A stretch of 12,895 nt of DNA from Enterobacterales bacterium (GTDB lineage: Bacteria; Pseudomonadota; Gammaproteobacteria; Enterobacterales; Succinivibrionaceae). Positions 8,045-12,895 of this stretch are shown here, piece after piece. A program made the position numbers and the translations under genes. Positions within the stretch are counted from its first letter, which is position 1, and each line of letters starts with the position of its first letter. Under the pieces are notes generated by a model. That model was not told the origin of the DNA and made no database searches. It saw only the letters and a list, made by a program, of their open reading frames with translations. The stretch is from NCBI GenBank assembly GCA_900768635.1, contig CAAGDP010000070.1, positions 1 through 12,895 of the forward strand. The letters run 5' to 3'.

Positions 8045-8470
8045 ATGAACAGATTATTATTACCTGCAGCTTTAGGCTGTCTCCTTTTTTCCCTGCCGTC
8101 TCTGGCGGGAGGAACTTTCGGTACCAAAACGATAAAACCCGGCTTTTTAAACAGCCATCAGACGGAATCCAACTGTACCAATGCCGTAAATAAAATTGCC
8201 ACATCTTCCGTTACCGGCCTGTACTGTCGCCTTCAGGGAGCCGATCTTCATATATATCTGGCTCTCACTGATGAAGGTCTTGCAGAAATTTCTCAGGATA
8301 ATAACGCCTCGGCAAATTTATCAGCTCTCCAGTCGGTGTTTGTAAAAGATGCCTGTAAACGGGGTTCTTTTCTCAGTAATCCCGGTGCAAATTCTGTCCA
8401 GATTCATCTGGTTGATAAATTCAGGCGAGGTCTGATAGACTACACCGTCCGTCGCAGTGACTGCCGGTAA
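8045..8470 (+). CDS. Small secreted four-Cys protein (paralogue 1 of 3)
   Basis: The protein has 141 residues and no recognised family. The signal peptide is residues 1-21 (PSLA cleavage). The mature part has exactly four cysteines, C44, C61, C104 and C140, the last being the penultimate residue in a terminal SDCR. The segment VTGLYCRLQGADLHIYLALT looks like a beta-hairpin after the second Cys. An even number of cysteines in an exported protein suggests two disulfides and a compact periplasmic or secreted domain. The Shine-Dalgarno AAGGAG (8034-8039) overlaps the stop of the Sel1 gene 9 bases upstream, so the two are translated from one message. It resembles the proteins starting at 8505 and 9403 in Cys placement and in the fold-like pattern following the second Cys. 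Function unknown. Confidence 0.8.
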   Translation: MNRLLLPAALGCLLFSLPSLAGGTFGTKTIKPGFLNSHQTESNCTNAVNKIATSSVTGLYCRLQGADLHIYLALTDEGLAEISQDNNASANLSALQSVFVKDACKRGSFLSNPGANSVQIHLVDKFRRGLIDYTVRRSDCR

Positions 8471-8504
8471 TTTCTCCCGGAACTCATTTTTCTGGTAAAT
8501 CGCC

Positions 8505-9005
8505 ATGTTAAAAAAATTTTTTCCCAACCGCATAATACGCTTCCTCATCCTGTCGGCAGGTATCTTTATCCTGGCCTACCTGCTGATTTCCCGTCTGTAT
8601 GGAGAAAAATACGACACTCCTGAAATTCCACCCTTCACCGCAGAATGTATTAAACTTCGTCCTCAGGTTGTAAACGGTAGCATTACCGATCTGAACTGCA
8701 GTCTGGAAAACCGGACAATGCGGGTTTTCTACTCGGCAAGTGATAAATATCTGGTGGAACTGGAAAAGAGCCTGCCGGTAAAAAAGGCTGTTTTCACCTG
8801 CCACCCTTTTGAAGTTAAAAGTTTTATCGGTACTGACGAAGCAGCGGAACAGGATCGGATCATCAGTCTTCTAGTAACATCAAAGCTTAATCTTCAGGAA
8901 TACTGCAAAAACGATAAGAATTATCCGGCTGATGCCAGAGAAGTAAATTTTAACGACCAAAACAATGCACCCCGGATAGTTCTGACCTTCAACCTTAATC
9001 AGTAA
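8505..9005 (+). CDS. Small membrane-anchored four-Cys protein (paralogue 2 of 3)
   Basis: The protein has 166 residues and no recognised family. A basic start and one hydrophobic segment (residues 11-31) are followed by no clear cleavage site, so it is probably an N-in membrane anchor with the rest in the periplasm. Cysteines are C48, C65, C99 and C134. The C48-x16-C65 spacing equals that of the preceding gene, and ITDLNCSLENRTMRVFYSAS aligns with VTGLYCRLQGADLHIYLALT there. The third and fourth Cys sit at different distances, and the chain continues 32 residues past the last Cys with strand-like RIVLTFNLNQ instead of a terminal DCR. No clear Shine-Dalgarno precedes ATG 8505. The gap from the preceding stop is 34 bases, so coupling within the operon is likely. 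It is probably a diverged duplicate. Confidence 0.75.
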   Translation: MLKKFFPNRIIRFLILSAGIFILAYLLISRLYGEKYDTPEIPPFTAECIKLRPQVVNGSITDLNCSLENRTMRVFYSASDKYLVELEKSLPVKKAVFTCHPFEVKSFIGTDEAAEQDRIISLLVTSKLNLQEYCKNDKNYPADAREVNFNDQNNAPRIVLTFNLNQ

Positions 9006-9258
9006 TATTTACGGTATTCAATAATAAAGGCGGAAACCTGTCATACAGCAATCAAATCCGGTAATTACAAGTTGATCTAAAAGACTTTTATCCCCTCATC
9101 TTAATATAAGCATTATCCGGTGCAACCGCCCTTTTAATTTTCAAAAAAAAACGGCTAGGTAAGGATTGATGCCGGAGATAAATAGTAATCAGTGTGTGTG
9201 CGGGCAGAAGGTCTAAGTGTGTGAACGGTAACAAATCCTTGTCCCTCCCTGCGAATAT
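9006..9258. other. Intergenic stretch with no gene
   Basis: No convincing reading frame is seen; the only open frame (62 codons from 9194) has no ribosome site and overlaps the promoter and leader described next. There is a weak TAAAAG/CTTTTA dyad near 9079. A run of nine A (9144-9152) lies near an imperfect CCG/CGG pairing. GTGTGTG occurs twice (9193 and 9217 areas). No terminator for the upstream operon is obvious here. Confidence 0.5.
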
Positions 9259-9289
9259 TTGTCCGGATCTTCACCCTTTGTATTATAAT
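9259..9289 (+). promoter_or_regulatory. Candidate sigma-70 promoter for the third small gene and second LRR gene
   Basis: TATAAT at 9284-9289 is a perfect -10. TTGTCC at 9259-9264 matches the -35 at 4 of 6, but the spacing is 19 bases, long for sigma-70, so an activator may be needed. RNA would start near 9296, only a few bases before the folded leader that begins at 9302. Confidence 0.5.
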
Positions 9290-9301
9290 GTCCCAGTTTT
9301 A

Positions 9302-9376
9302 GGCCCTCCCCGTATTATTTCATCTGCGGTCCCCCAAAACATCCGCAGCCGTTTTTTCTACACCTTGGGAGAGGCC
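9302..9376 (+). promoter_or_regulatory. Folded 5' leader enclosing a terminator-like hairpin (candidate attenuator)
   Basis: GGCCCTCCC (9302-9310) pairs with GGGAGAGGCC (9367-9376) in nine base pairs with one bulged A. Inside, CTGCGG (9324-9329) pairs perfectly with CCGCAG (9343-9348), followed by CCG and six T (9352-9357), the form of an intrinsic terminator. The structure begins just after the predicted RNA start and ends 16 bases before GGAG (9393-9396), the ribosome site of the next gene. The outer closing stem with an inner terminator suggests control of the downstream genes. The inner hairpin could instead end the operon from 6683. No known riboswitch family is recognised. Confidence 0.45.
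9324..9357 (+). terminator. Terminator-like hairpin with T-tract in the leader
   Basis: This is a 6-bp GC-rich stem (CTGCGG/CCGCAG) with a 13-base loop, then CCG and TTTTTT. It sits between the promoter and the start codon of the gene at 9403. Either it ends readthrough from the 6683-9005 operon or it acts as a conditional attenuator. Confidence 0.5.
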
Positions 9377-9402
9377 ATATAAGACTTACCCCGGAGTTTT
9401 CC

Positions 9403-9840
9403 ATGAAAAAATTTTTATTACTGGCATCATCTGCACTAATCTTCTCCTTATCCGCTTCTGCTGAACAATCATCCATCAGTGATCCCTCCCAGATCACTGC
9501 AGCCAAGATTTCTGAGATGTGCAGCAAAATGAAACCGGCCAGATATTCAGAAAATGAAGAAGGAAAAGTGATCCGGAAGGGGTGCAACTTCAAGGACGGG
9601 GTTTATACCATTATTTATCAGGTTTCCGGAAAAAATGAATATTTAAAGTCTCTGGAGGAATCCGGGATCAGAAATCAAAATGCCAGAAACGGCGATCCGG
9701 AGGAATTTAAGAAATACTGCACCTCCTATGCCTGGCTGGTAAATGCTCCGCAGGTGGCACGCCGTATAGCCGTTGAATATCAGGATACCGCAGGTAAAGT
9801 TCTGGCATCAAAATATATTGATACCAGAGACTGCCGGTAA
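9403..9840 (+). CDS. Small secreted four-Cys protein (paralogue 3 of 3)
   Basis: The protein has 145 residues and no recognised family. The signal peptide is residues 1-20 (SASA cleavage). The mature part has four cysteines, C40, C61, C106 and C144. The last is penultimate in a terminal RDCR, just as SDCR ends the protein at 8045, and C61 falls at the same residue number in both. The first pair is x20 instead of x16. The region after C61 (FKDGVYTIIYQVSGKNEYL) again looks like a hairpin followed by a charged helix. The stretch RRIAVEYQDTAGKVLASKY is strand-rich. Shine-Dalgarno GGAG (9393-9396) lies 6 bases from ATG. It follows the folded leader, and the second LRR gene starts 33 bases downstream, so both probably share that promoter. 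Two disulfides are likely; function unknown. Confidence 0.82.
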   Translation: MKKFLLLASSALIFSLSASAEQSSISDPSQITAAKISEMCSKMKPARYSENEEGKVIRKGCNFKDGVYTIIYQVSGKNEYLKSLEESGIRNQNARNGDPEEFKKYCTSYAWLVNAPQVARRIAVEYQDTAGKVLASKYIDTRDCR

Positions 9841-9873
9841 TACTGCCCAGAATTATAATTGTTGTTACCGAAG

Positions 9874-11169
9874 ATGACGCAGGATCAAACCACCCTCAGA
9901 GAAATGTCCCGGATTATAGTTCTCCGGGATCCAGGTGATCTTACAGCGGAAGTACAGAGTTGCATTCGCAGTCAGAACCTCACCGAACTGGTAATTGACT
10001 ATTCTTTAACCAGTGATGGAGATGTGGTAACCAACTCCCCTCTGGCTAATATTTCTGATGCAGAGGAATTCCGCTTTAAAATCACCATTGGCGAACACTG
10101 CCAGTCTCTGGAAAAACTTTTCTTCAACTGTGCATCTCTGAAATCCGCTCCCCCTCTTGATCTCAGCAGAGTAAAAAACTTAAGCTGGATGTTTGAGGAC
10201 TGCCGCTCCCTAACTCAGGTTCCTGGATACTGCATTAATGCTGCGGAAAAACTCCGGGGAATGTTTCGCAACTGTTCCAGCCTCTCCCTGTTTCCTAATC
10301 TGGAAACAAGCCGCCGGATCCCGGAACTGGATTGTCTGGGGATAACTCAGGGGTGTACCTCCCTCACTGATGTCCCTGAATTCAAAAGCCCGATCATCAT
10401 CCTCAACAGTCCGGATGATGTAACTGATATAGTCCGGTTACGCACTGCTTCTTTGGATCTTGATGAAATTGTCATCAACTTTAATGTGGAACGGAAACTT
10501 CTGTTTGGGCAGTTTACCCAGTCCAACTCACCTTTCAGCGGAATCCCTACCCTGAAGAAAATCCCTTTTAAAATAACCATCGGTCCATCCTGCCGCAGTC
10601 TGAACGGATTGTTTTTCGGTTGCGCTAATCTTCAGGAAGGTCCGGAACTGGATACCTCCAGAGTTACCAACTTTGACAGCATGTTTCAGGACTGTACCGG
10701 CCTTACCCGGATCCCTTGTTACGACACCGGTGCCGGCATCAGTATGCGCAATATGTTTCACGGCTGTAACTCTCTGGAAAAATTACCTCTTCTTAATACC
10801 TCCTCGGCAACTAATCTTTTCGGCATGCTGGAGGGATGCTGCTCTCTGGAGGAACTTCCTCCATTAAATCTAGAGTCCGTACAAGATCTCAGCTGGTTTT
10901 TAAGTGGCTGTACCAGACTGATCCGGCTCCCCCGTCTTAATACCCGCAATGCTGAATATATGTGCAGTATGTTCAACCACTGTACAAGTCTCTGTAACAT
11001 TCCGGGATTTTCCCTGAGGAAGGTGAAAGATATGGAAAAAATATTCAGCGGTTACACGAATGAAAATGCCATAAACCGTTTTTTTGGTATTTTCGGCTGG
11101 CGGCGCTGGAGTTACAGGATCCGGCAAATGCTCCGGCGGAGAAAAAAGTCTCCACTGCCCCTTAGATAA
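9874..11169 (+). CDS. Second BspA-type (DUF285) LRR protein with basic tail
   Basis: The protein has 431 residues from ATG 9874; TTG 9859 would add five. No good Shine-Dalgarno supports either, so coupling to the preceding gene is likely. As in the 790-residue protein, two cap domains (residues 14-86 and 174-250) each precede DUF285 repeats. About three repeats follow the first, plus a degenerate one. Six to seven 24-residue repeats follow the second (such as NMFHGCNSLEKLPLLNTSSA). The second cap opens IIILNSPDDV, nearly the same as ITLTLNSPDDI in the other protein. The repeat Cys ladder is present. The last repeat breaks off and is replaced by a strongly basic tail (residues 408-431, with WRRW and RRRKK) that could bind nucleic acid or acidic lipid. 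There is no signal peptide, although the neighbours on both sides are exported. The protein probably arose by duplication from, or together with, the larger gene. Binding partner unknown. Confidence 0.86.
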   Translation: MTQDQTTLREMSRIIVLRDPGDLTAEVQSCIRSQNLTELVIDYSLTSDGDVVTNSPLANISDAEEFRFKITIGEHCQSLEKLFFNCASLKSAPPLDLSRVKNLSWMFEDCRSLTQVPGYCINAAEKLRGMFRNCSSLSLFPNLETSRRIPELDCLGITQGCTSLTDVPEFKSPIIILNSPDDVTDIVRLRTASLDLDEIVINFNVERKLLFGQFTQSNSPFSGIPTLKKIPFKITIGPSCRSLNGLFFGCANLQEGPELDTSRVTNFDSMFQDCTGLTRIPCYDTGAGISMRNMFHGCNSLEKLPLLNTSSATNLFGMLEGCCSLEELPPLNLESVQDLSWFLSGCTRLIRLPRLNTRNAEYMCSMFNHCTSLCNIPGFSLRKVKDMEKIFSGYTNENAINRFFGIFGWRRWSYRIRQMLRRRKKSPLPLR

Positions 11170-11180
11170 ACCGTCACCGG

Positions 11181-11217
11181 TCCGTCATCACCTCTGAACT
11201 GTAAAAATGATGACGGA
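11181..11217 (+). terminator. 10-bp perfect hairpin after the second LRR gene
   Basis: TCCGTCATCA (11181-11190) and TGATGACGGA (11208-11217) form a perfect 10-bp stem with a 17-base loop, 12 bases after the stop codon. No T-tract follows, so it is not a classical intrinsic terminator. It could protect the 3' end of the message, pause polymerase, or be a dyad for a protein upstream of the next promoter. Confidence 0.4.
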
Positions 11218-11228
11218 GTACACTTCTC

Positions 11229-11294
11229 CAGATCACAAAACTGTCACCAGACAGTATAATATATACCTGTAGAGACTCTTGTCCCTGTGATCTG
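11229..11294 (+). promoter_or_regulatory. Promoter of the second Sel1 gene with nested inverted repeats
   Basis: TATAAT at 11255-11260 is a perfect -10; the -35 (ATCACA at 17 bases) is poor. ACTGTC (11240-11245) and GACAGT (11250-11255) form a 6-bp dyad in the spacer, touching the -10. A 9-bp perfect inverted repeat, CAGATCACA (11229-11237, over the -35) and TGTGATCTG (11286-11294, about +20), brackets the promoter. These are good operator candidates, and their TGTGATC cores look like Crp/Fnr-family half-sites, though in the wrong order for one full site. ATG 11336 has AGGAG 10 bases upstream. Confidence 0.5.
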
Positions 11295-11335
11295 CTGTTG
11301 TAACCCGGCAATGTCTGGCAAGGAGATTATACTTA

Positions 11336-12208
11336 ATGCGCATCAATCATCTTCTTTTTTCCCTGATCTGTATACCCGGCGCTGTTGCACTGGCCGAGTC
11401 CGAGTGTATAAACCTGTATACCCGGGGCGACTATACTGCAGCTTTTCCCAAATGCGCCGATGAAGCAACTGACAATCAGGCAACTCCTGATGTATGGTTT
11501 TATCTGGGACATATGTATGACAACGGCGACGGAACAGCCACCGATGCCGGCGAAGCTTTTATCTGGTATGAAAAAGCAGCTGGAGCCAATCATCCAGAGG
11601 CACAGTATAATCTGGCAGTGGCATACCTTCAGGGTCGGGGAACATCTCCCGATGAAGGCCGGGCAATATCCTGGCTTAACAAAGCCGCTGCCAATGGTGA
11701 TATAGACGCTCCGGAGGTATTGGCTGCCTACTATATGAAAAACAGTCAGTATGAACAGGCAGTGATCTGGCTGATTGCGGCTAACAGAGCCAAACCCGGC
11801 AACCGGGATACGGAATACGATCTGGCTGTTCTTCTGCTGAAAGGTCAAGGAACGAAACAGAATATTCCGGCAGGAATTAAGTATATGGAGCTGTCAGCCA
11901 CCCATGGTCATCAGGCGGCCATAAAAAAAATGGGATTTATCAGCTATGATAAATCTTATGGAACTCCCAATCTAGAAAAAGCTTATTTCTGGTGGCTGCT
12001 ATATACCCGTATCTATCCTGAATATGCTTCAGAAGTGGAAGAAAGCATCAGTTTATCCCATAATAACCTGAGCAGGGAAGCTCAGAATAAAATTGCAGCT
12101 GACGTGGAAGAATGGATGAAAAAGTATCCGGTAAAAAACAGCCATAACATAACCGAAGATATCTCCACCGCGGGAGATATTGCCTCACAGGAGAATACTC
12201 AACCATGA
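11336..12208 (+). CDS. Secreted Sel1-repeat protein, single module
   Basis: The protein has 290 residues with a Sec signal peptide (residues 1-20, VALA cleavage). The mature chain opens with C24-x15-C40, the same spacing as both caps of the 450-residue Sel1 protein. It is followed by about five Sel1-like repeats (YLGHMYDNGDGTATDAGEAF, YNLAVAYLQGRGTSPDEGRA; the third is shortened, YYMKNSQYEQAVIWL). The C-terminal helix LSREAQNKIAADVEEWMKK matches the ends of both modules in the other protein. A polar tail of about 25 residues is added. It probably folds into a disulfide-capped periplasmic scaffold for protein binding. AGGAG (11321-11325) is 10 bases from ATG. Its TGA overlaps the ATG of the peroxiredoxin gene by 4 bases, so the two are translationally coupled. 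The role in relation to that enzyme is not shown by sequence. Confidence 0.88.
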   Translation: MRINHLLFSLICIPGAVALAESECINLYTRGDYTAAFPKCADEATDNQATPDVWFYLGHMYDNGDGTATDAGEAFIWYEKAAGANHPEAQYNLAVAYLQGRGTSPDEGRAISWLNKAAANGDIDAPEVLAAYYMKNSQYEQAVIWLIAANRAKPGNRDTEYDLAVLLLKGQGTKQNIPAGIKYMELSATHGHQAAIKKMGFISYDKSYGTPNLEKAYFWWLLYTRIYPEYASEVEESISLSHNNLSREAQNKIAADVEEWMKKYPVKNSHNITEDISTAGDIASQENTQP

Positions 12209-12678
12209 AATTACTTAATGCAGGAACGGAAATCGCAGATTTGAAACTGCTGGACAGTAAAGGACAGGAAGTAAATATCCGGGATATTACCCGATCATTA
12301 ACGCTTCTTTATTTCTATCCCAAGGCAATGACCCCAGGCTGTACAACCCAGGCCTGCCTTATCCGGGACGGTAAAGATCTGCTTCTGGAGCATAATCTTG
12401 ATGTTTACGGTATAAGTTGCGATCCTCCTGCCCGTTTGGAAAAATTTATCCACCGGGACAATCTTAACTTTCAACTGCTGTCAGATCCTGATCATCAGAT
12501 CTGCTCCTATTTCGGAGCCTGGGGTCCGAAAAAACTCTGCGGAAGAGAATATGAAGGTATTTACCGGGTAAGCTTCCTCGTAAAAAACAACCGGATATTA
12601 GCGAATTTTCCCGGAGTAAAGCCTAAAGAACATCTTGATCTGATCCTGGCATGGCTGGCAGATCATCCTCAAGGATAA
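12205..12678 (+). CDS. bcp: Bcp/PrxQ-type thiol peroxidase
   Basis: The protein has 157 residues, the family's usual length, and is cytoplasmic. It reduces hydrogen peroxide and organic hydroperoxides using electrons usually supplied by thioredoxin. The peroxiredoxin motif P-x3-T-x2-C is complete (P39, T43, peroxidatic C46 in YFYPKAMTPGCTTQAC). C51 five residues later is the resolving Cys of the PrxQ type. R121 in EGIYRVSF is the conserved catalytic arginine. HQIC-x2-FGAWG matches the corresponding E. coli Bcp region, including a Cys at that place. There are extra cysteines at C72 and C112 (KKLCG), where relatives mostly have other residues. ATG 12205 overlaps the Sel1 gene stop, with AGGAG at 12189-12193. 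The close likeness to E. coli Bcp supports a gammaproteobacterial host. Its coupling with an exported Sel1 protein is unusual. Confidence 0.95.
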   Translation: MKLLNAGTEIADLKLLDSKGQEVNIRDITRSLTLLYFYPKAMTPGCTTQACLIRDGKDLLLEHNLDVYGISCDPPARLEKFIHRDNLNFQLLSDPDHQICSYFGAWGPKKLCGREYEGIYRVSFLVKNNRILANFPGVKPKEHLDLILAWLADHPQG

Positions 12679-12701
12679 CACTGCCATTTCAAATTTTTTT
12701 T
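12656..12701 (+). terminator. Intrinsic terminator overlapping the end of bcp
   Basis: TGGCAG (12656-12661) pairs with CTGCCA (12681-12686). Inside, ATCC and GGAT close a TCAA tetraloop (12665-12676). A run of eight T follows at 12694-12701, seven bases after the stem. The stem includes the last codons and the TAA of bcp. Confidence 0.55.
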
Positions 12702-12738
12702 GATCAGTCAAAGTATTGCCTCGATTCCATCCTTTATT

Positions 12739-12774
12739 ATGATAATTAAAATTCACCAGGGCCTTAATTATCAT
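12739..12774. repeat. 11-bp perfect inverted repeat between bcp and the mobile-element edge
   Basis: ATGATAATTAA (12739-12749) and TTAATTATCAT (12764-12774) form a perfect AT-only-but-one stem around a 14-base loop. It sits directly beside the predicted end of the IS200/IS605-type element and covers the sequence a TnpB guide would copy from the flank. It may be a weak bidirectional terminator or a preferred insertion site. Confidence 0.5.
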
Positions 12775-12780
12775 TATTTA

Positions 12781-12895
12781 GTCAACTACCCACCACCTAA
12801 AGGTAGTGGGCTTGTAACTGCCCAGTCGTAATAACGGCTTACGCCTCCGACCTTTAACCCCGATAGATATTGCTATCTAAAGTGGCGTTACATCA
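12781..12895 (-). mobile_element. Right end of an IS200/IS605-type element, continuing past the window
   Basis: The last 115 bases contain four closely spaced hairpins. The outermost (12789-12810, TAAA loop) lies next to GTCAAC. A subterminal imperfect palindrome followed (on the minus strand) by GTAGTTGAC and flank is typical of the right ends of IS605/IS1341-type elements carrying tnpB. No transposase codons are identifiable in this short piece, so the assignment rests on structure and on resemblance to known ends. A tnpB gene on the minus strand would be expected beyond 12895. Confidence 0.45.
12786..12895 (-). ncRNA. Candidate TnpB omega-RNA scaffold, partial
   Basis: Read on the minus strand: GATAG/CTATC (12873-12877 with 12862-12866) with flanking GG/CC and GTTA/TAAC pairs, then CGTAA/TTACG (12839-12843 with 12827-12831), then the end hairpin GGTAGTGGG/CCCACCACC complement (12810-12802 with 12797-12789). 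In the end hairpin the one non-Watson-Crick pair (positions 12794 and 12805) is C-A if transcribed from the plus strand but G-U from the minus strand, which supports minus-strand RNA. The guide would then be copied from the flank left of about 12781. The 5' part is outside the window. Confidence 0.4.

Noticed and set aside
7392..8204. 270-codon open frame on the minus strand
   Set aside because: It lies antisense to the Sel1 gene, whose signal peptide, repeats and ribosome-site overlap are clear. The antisense product is low-complexity in composition with no domain.
9194..9382. 62-codon open frame in the 9006-9402 gap
   Set aside because: It spans a promoter and a folded leader, has no ribosome site, and its product has no signal or pattern.
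11229..11294. Full Crp site
   Set aside because: The two TGTGATC half-sites point the wrong way and lie about 50 bases apart; neither has a partner half at the 6-base spacing.
11333..11848. 171-codon open frame on the minus strand
   Set aside because: It is antisense to the second Sel1 gene and has no supporting signals.
12808..12823. Hairpin GGGC/GCCC next to the element-end hairpin
   Set aside because: It shares its GGG with the longer end hairpin, so both cannot form at once. It was kept only as a possible alternative fold.

Overview
The window looks like an accessory region of a gammaproteobacterial chromosome, most plausibly a Succinivibrionaceae-type rumen or gut anaerobe. This rests on the close likeness of the terminal peroxiredoxin to E. 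coli Bcp, on proteobacterial-style lipoprotein and Sec signals, and on cytoplasmic-looking BspA/DUF285 repeat proteins next to Sel1-repeat proteins. The species assignment is inference; no rRNA, tRNA or CRISPR array is visible.

Layout. (1) Positions 1-1140 are AT-rich and decayed: two tandem broken genes (177-756 and 780-1138) can be traced through in-frame stops and frame changes. (2) A minus-strand group, 6422 down to 1217, encodes a 790-residue DUF285 leucine-rich-repeat protein, a 276-residue lipoprotein 40 bases downstream, then, after about 200 bases with its own candidate promoter, a PAS/GAF sensor protein with no recognisable output domain. It ends at an intrinsic terminator (1155-1189). 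(3) A divergent plus-strand series begins at 6683: a secreted Sel1-repeat protein and two small Cys-containing exported proteins (to 9005). A 397-base gap follows, holding a promoter and a folded leader. Then come a third small four-Cys exported protein, a second DUF285 protein (436 codons from the earliest start, 431 from the preferred ATG), another promoter with inverted repeats, a second secreted Sel1-repeat protein, and a Bcp-type peroxiredoxin ending in an intrinsic terminator. (4) The right edge (about 12781-12895) is a cluster of hairpins that looks like the right end of an IS200/IS605-type element with a TnpB guide-RNA scaffold on the minus strand; the rest lies outside the window.

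Working together. The same building blocks recur. A previously unremarked cap domain precedes DUF285 repeats four times (twice in each LRR protein). A C-x15-C cap precedes Sel1 repeats three times (twice in one protein, once in the other). A four-Cys exported domain occurs in three adjacent genes. Together with a thiol peroxidase, this suggests a duplicated, cysteine-rich module of envelope proteins (Sel1 proteins, small proteins, lipoprotein) and apparently cytoplasmic LRR proteins. Its function cannot be read from the sequence. The recurring domain set is the best candidate here for something undescribed.
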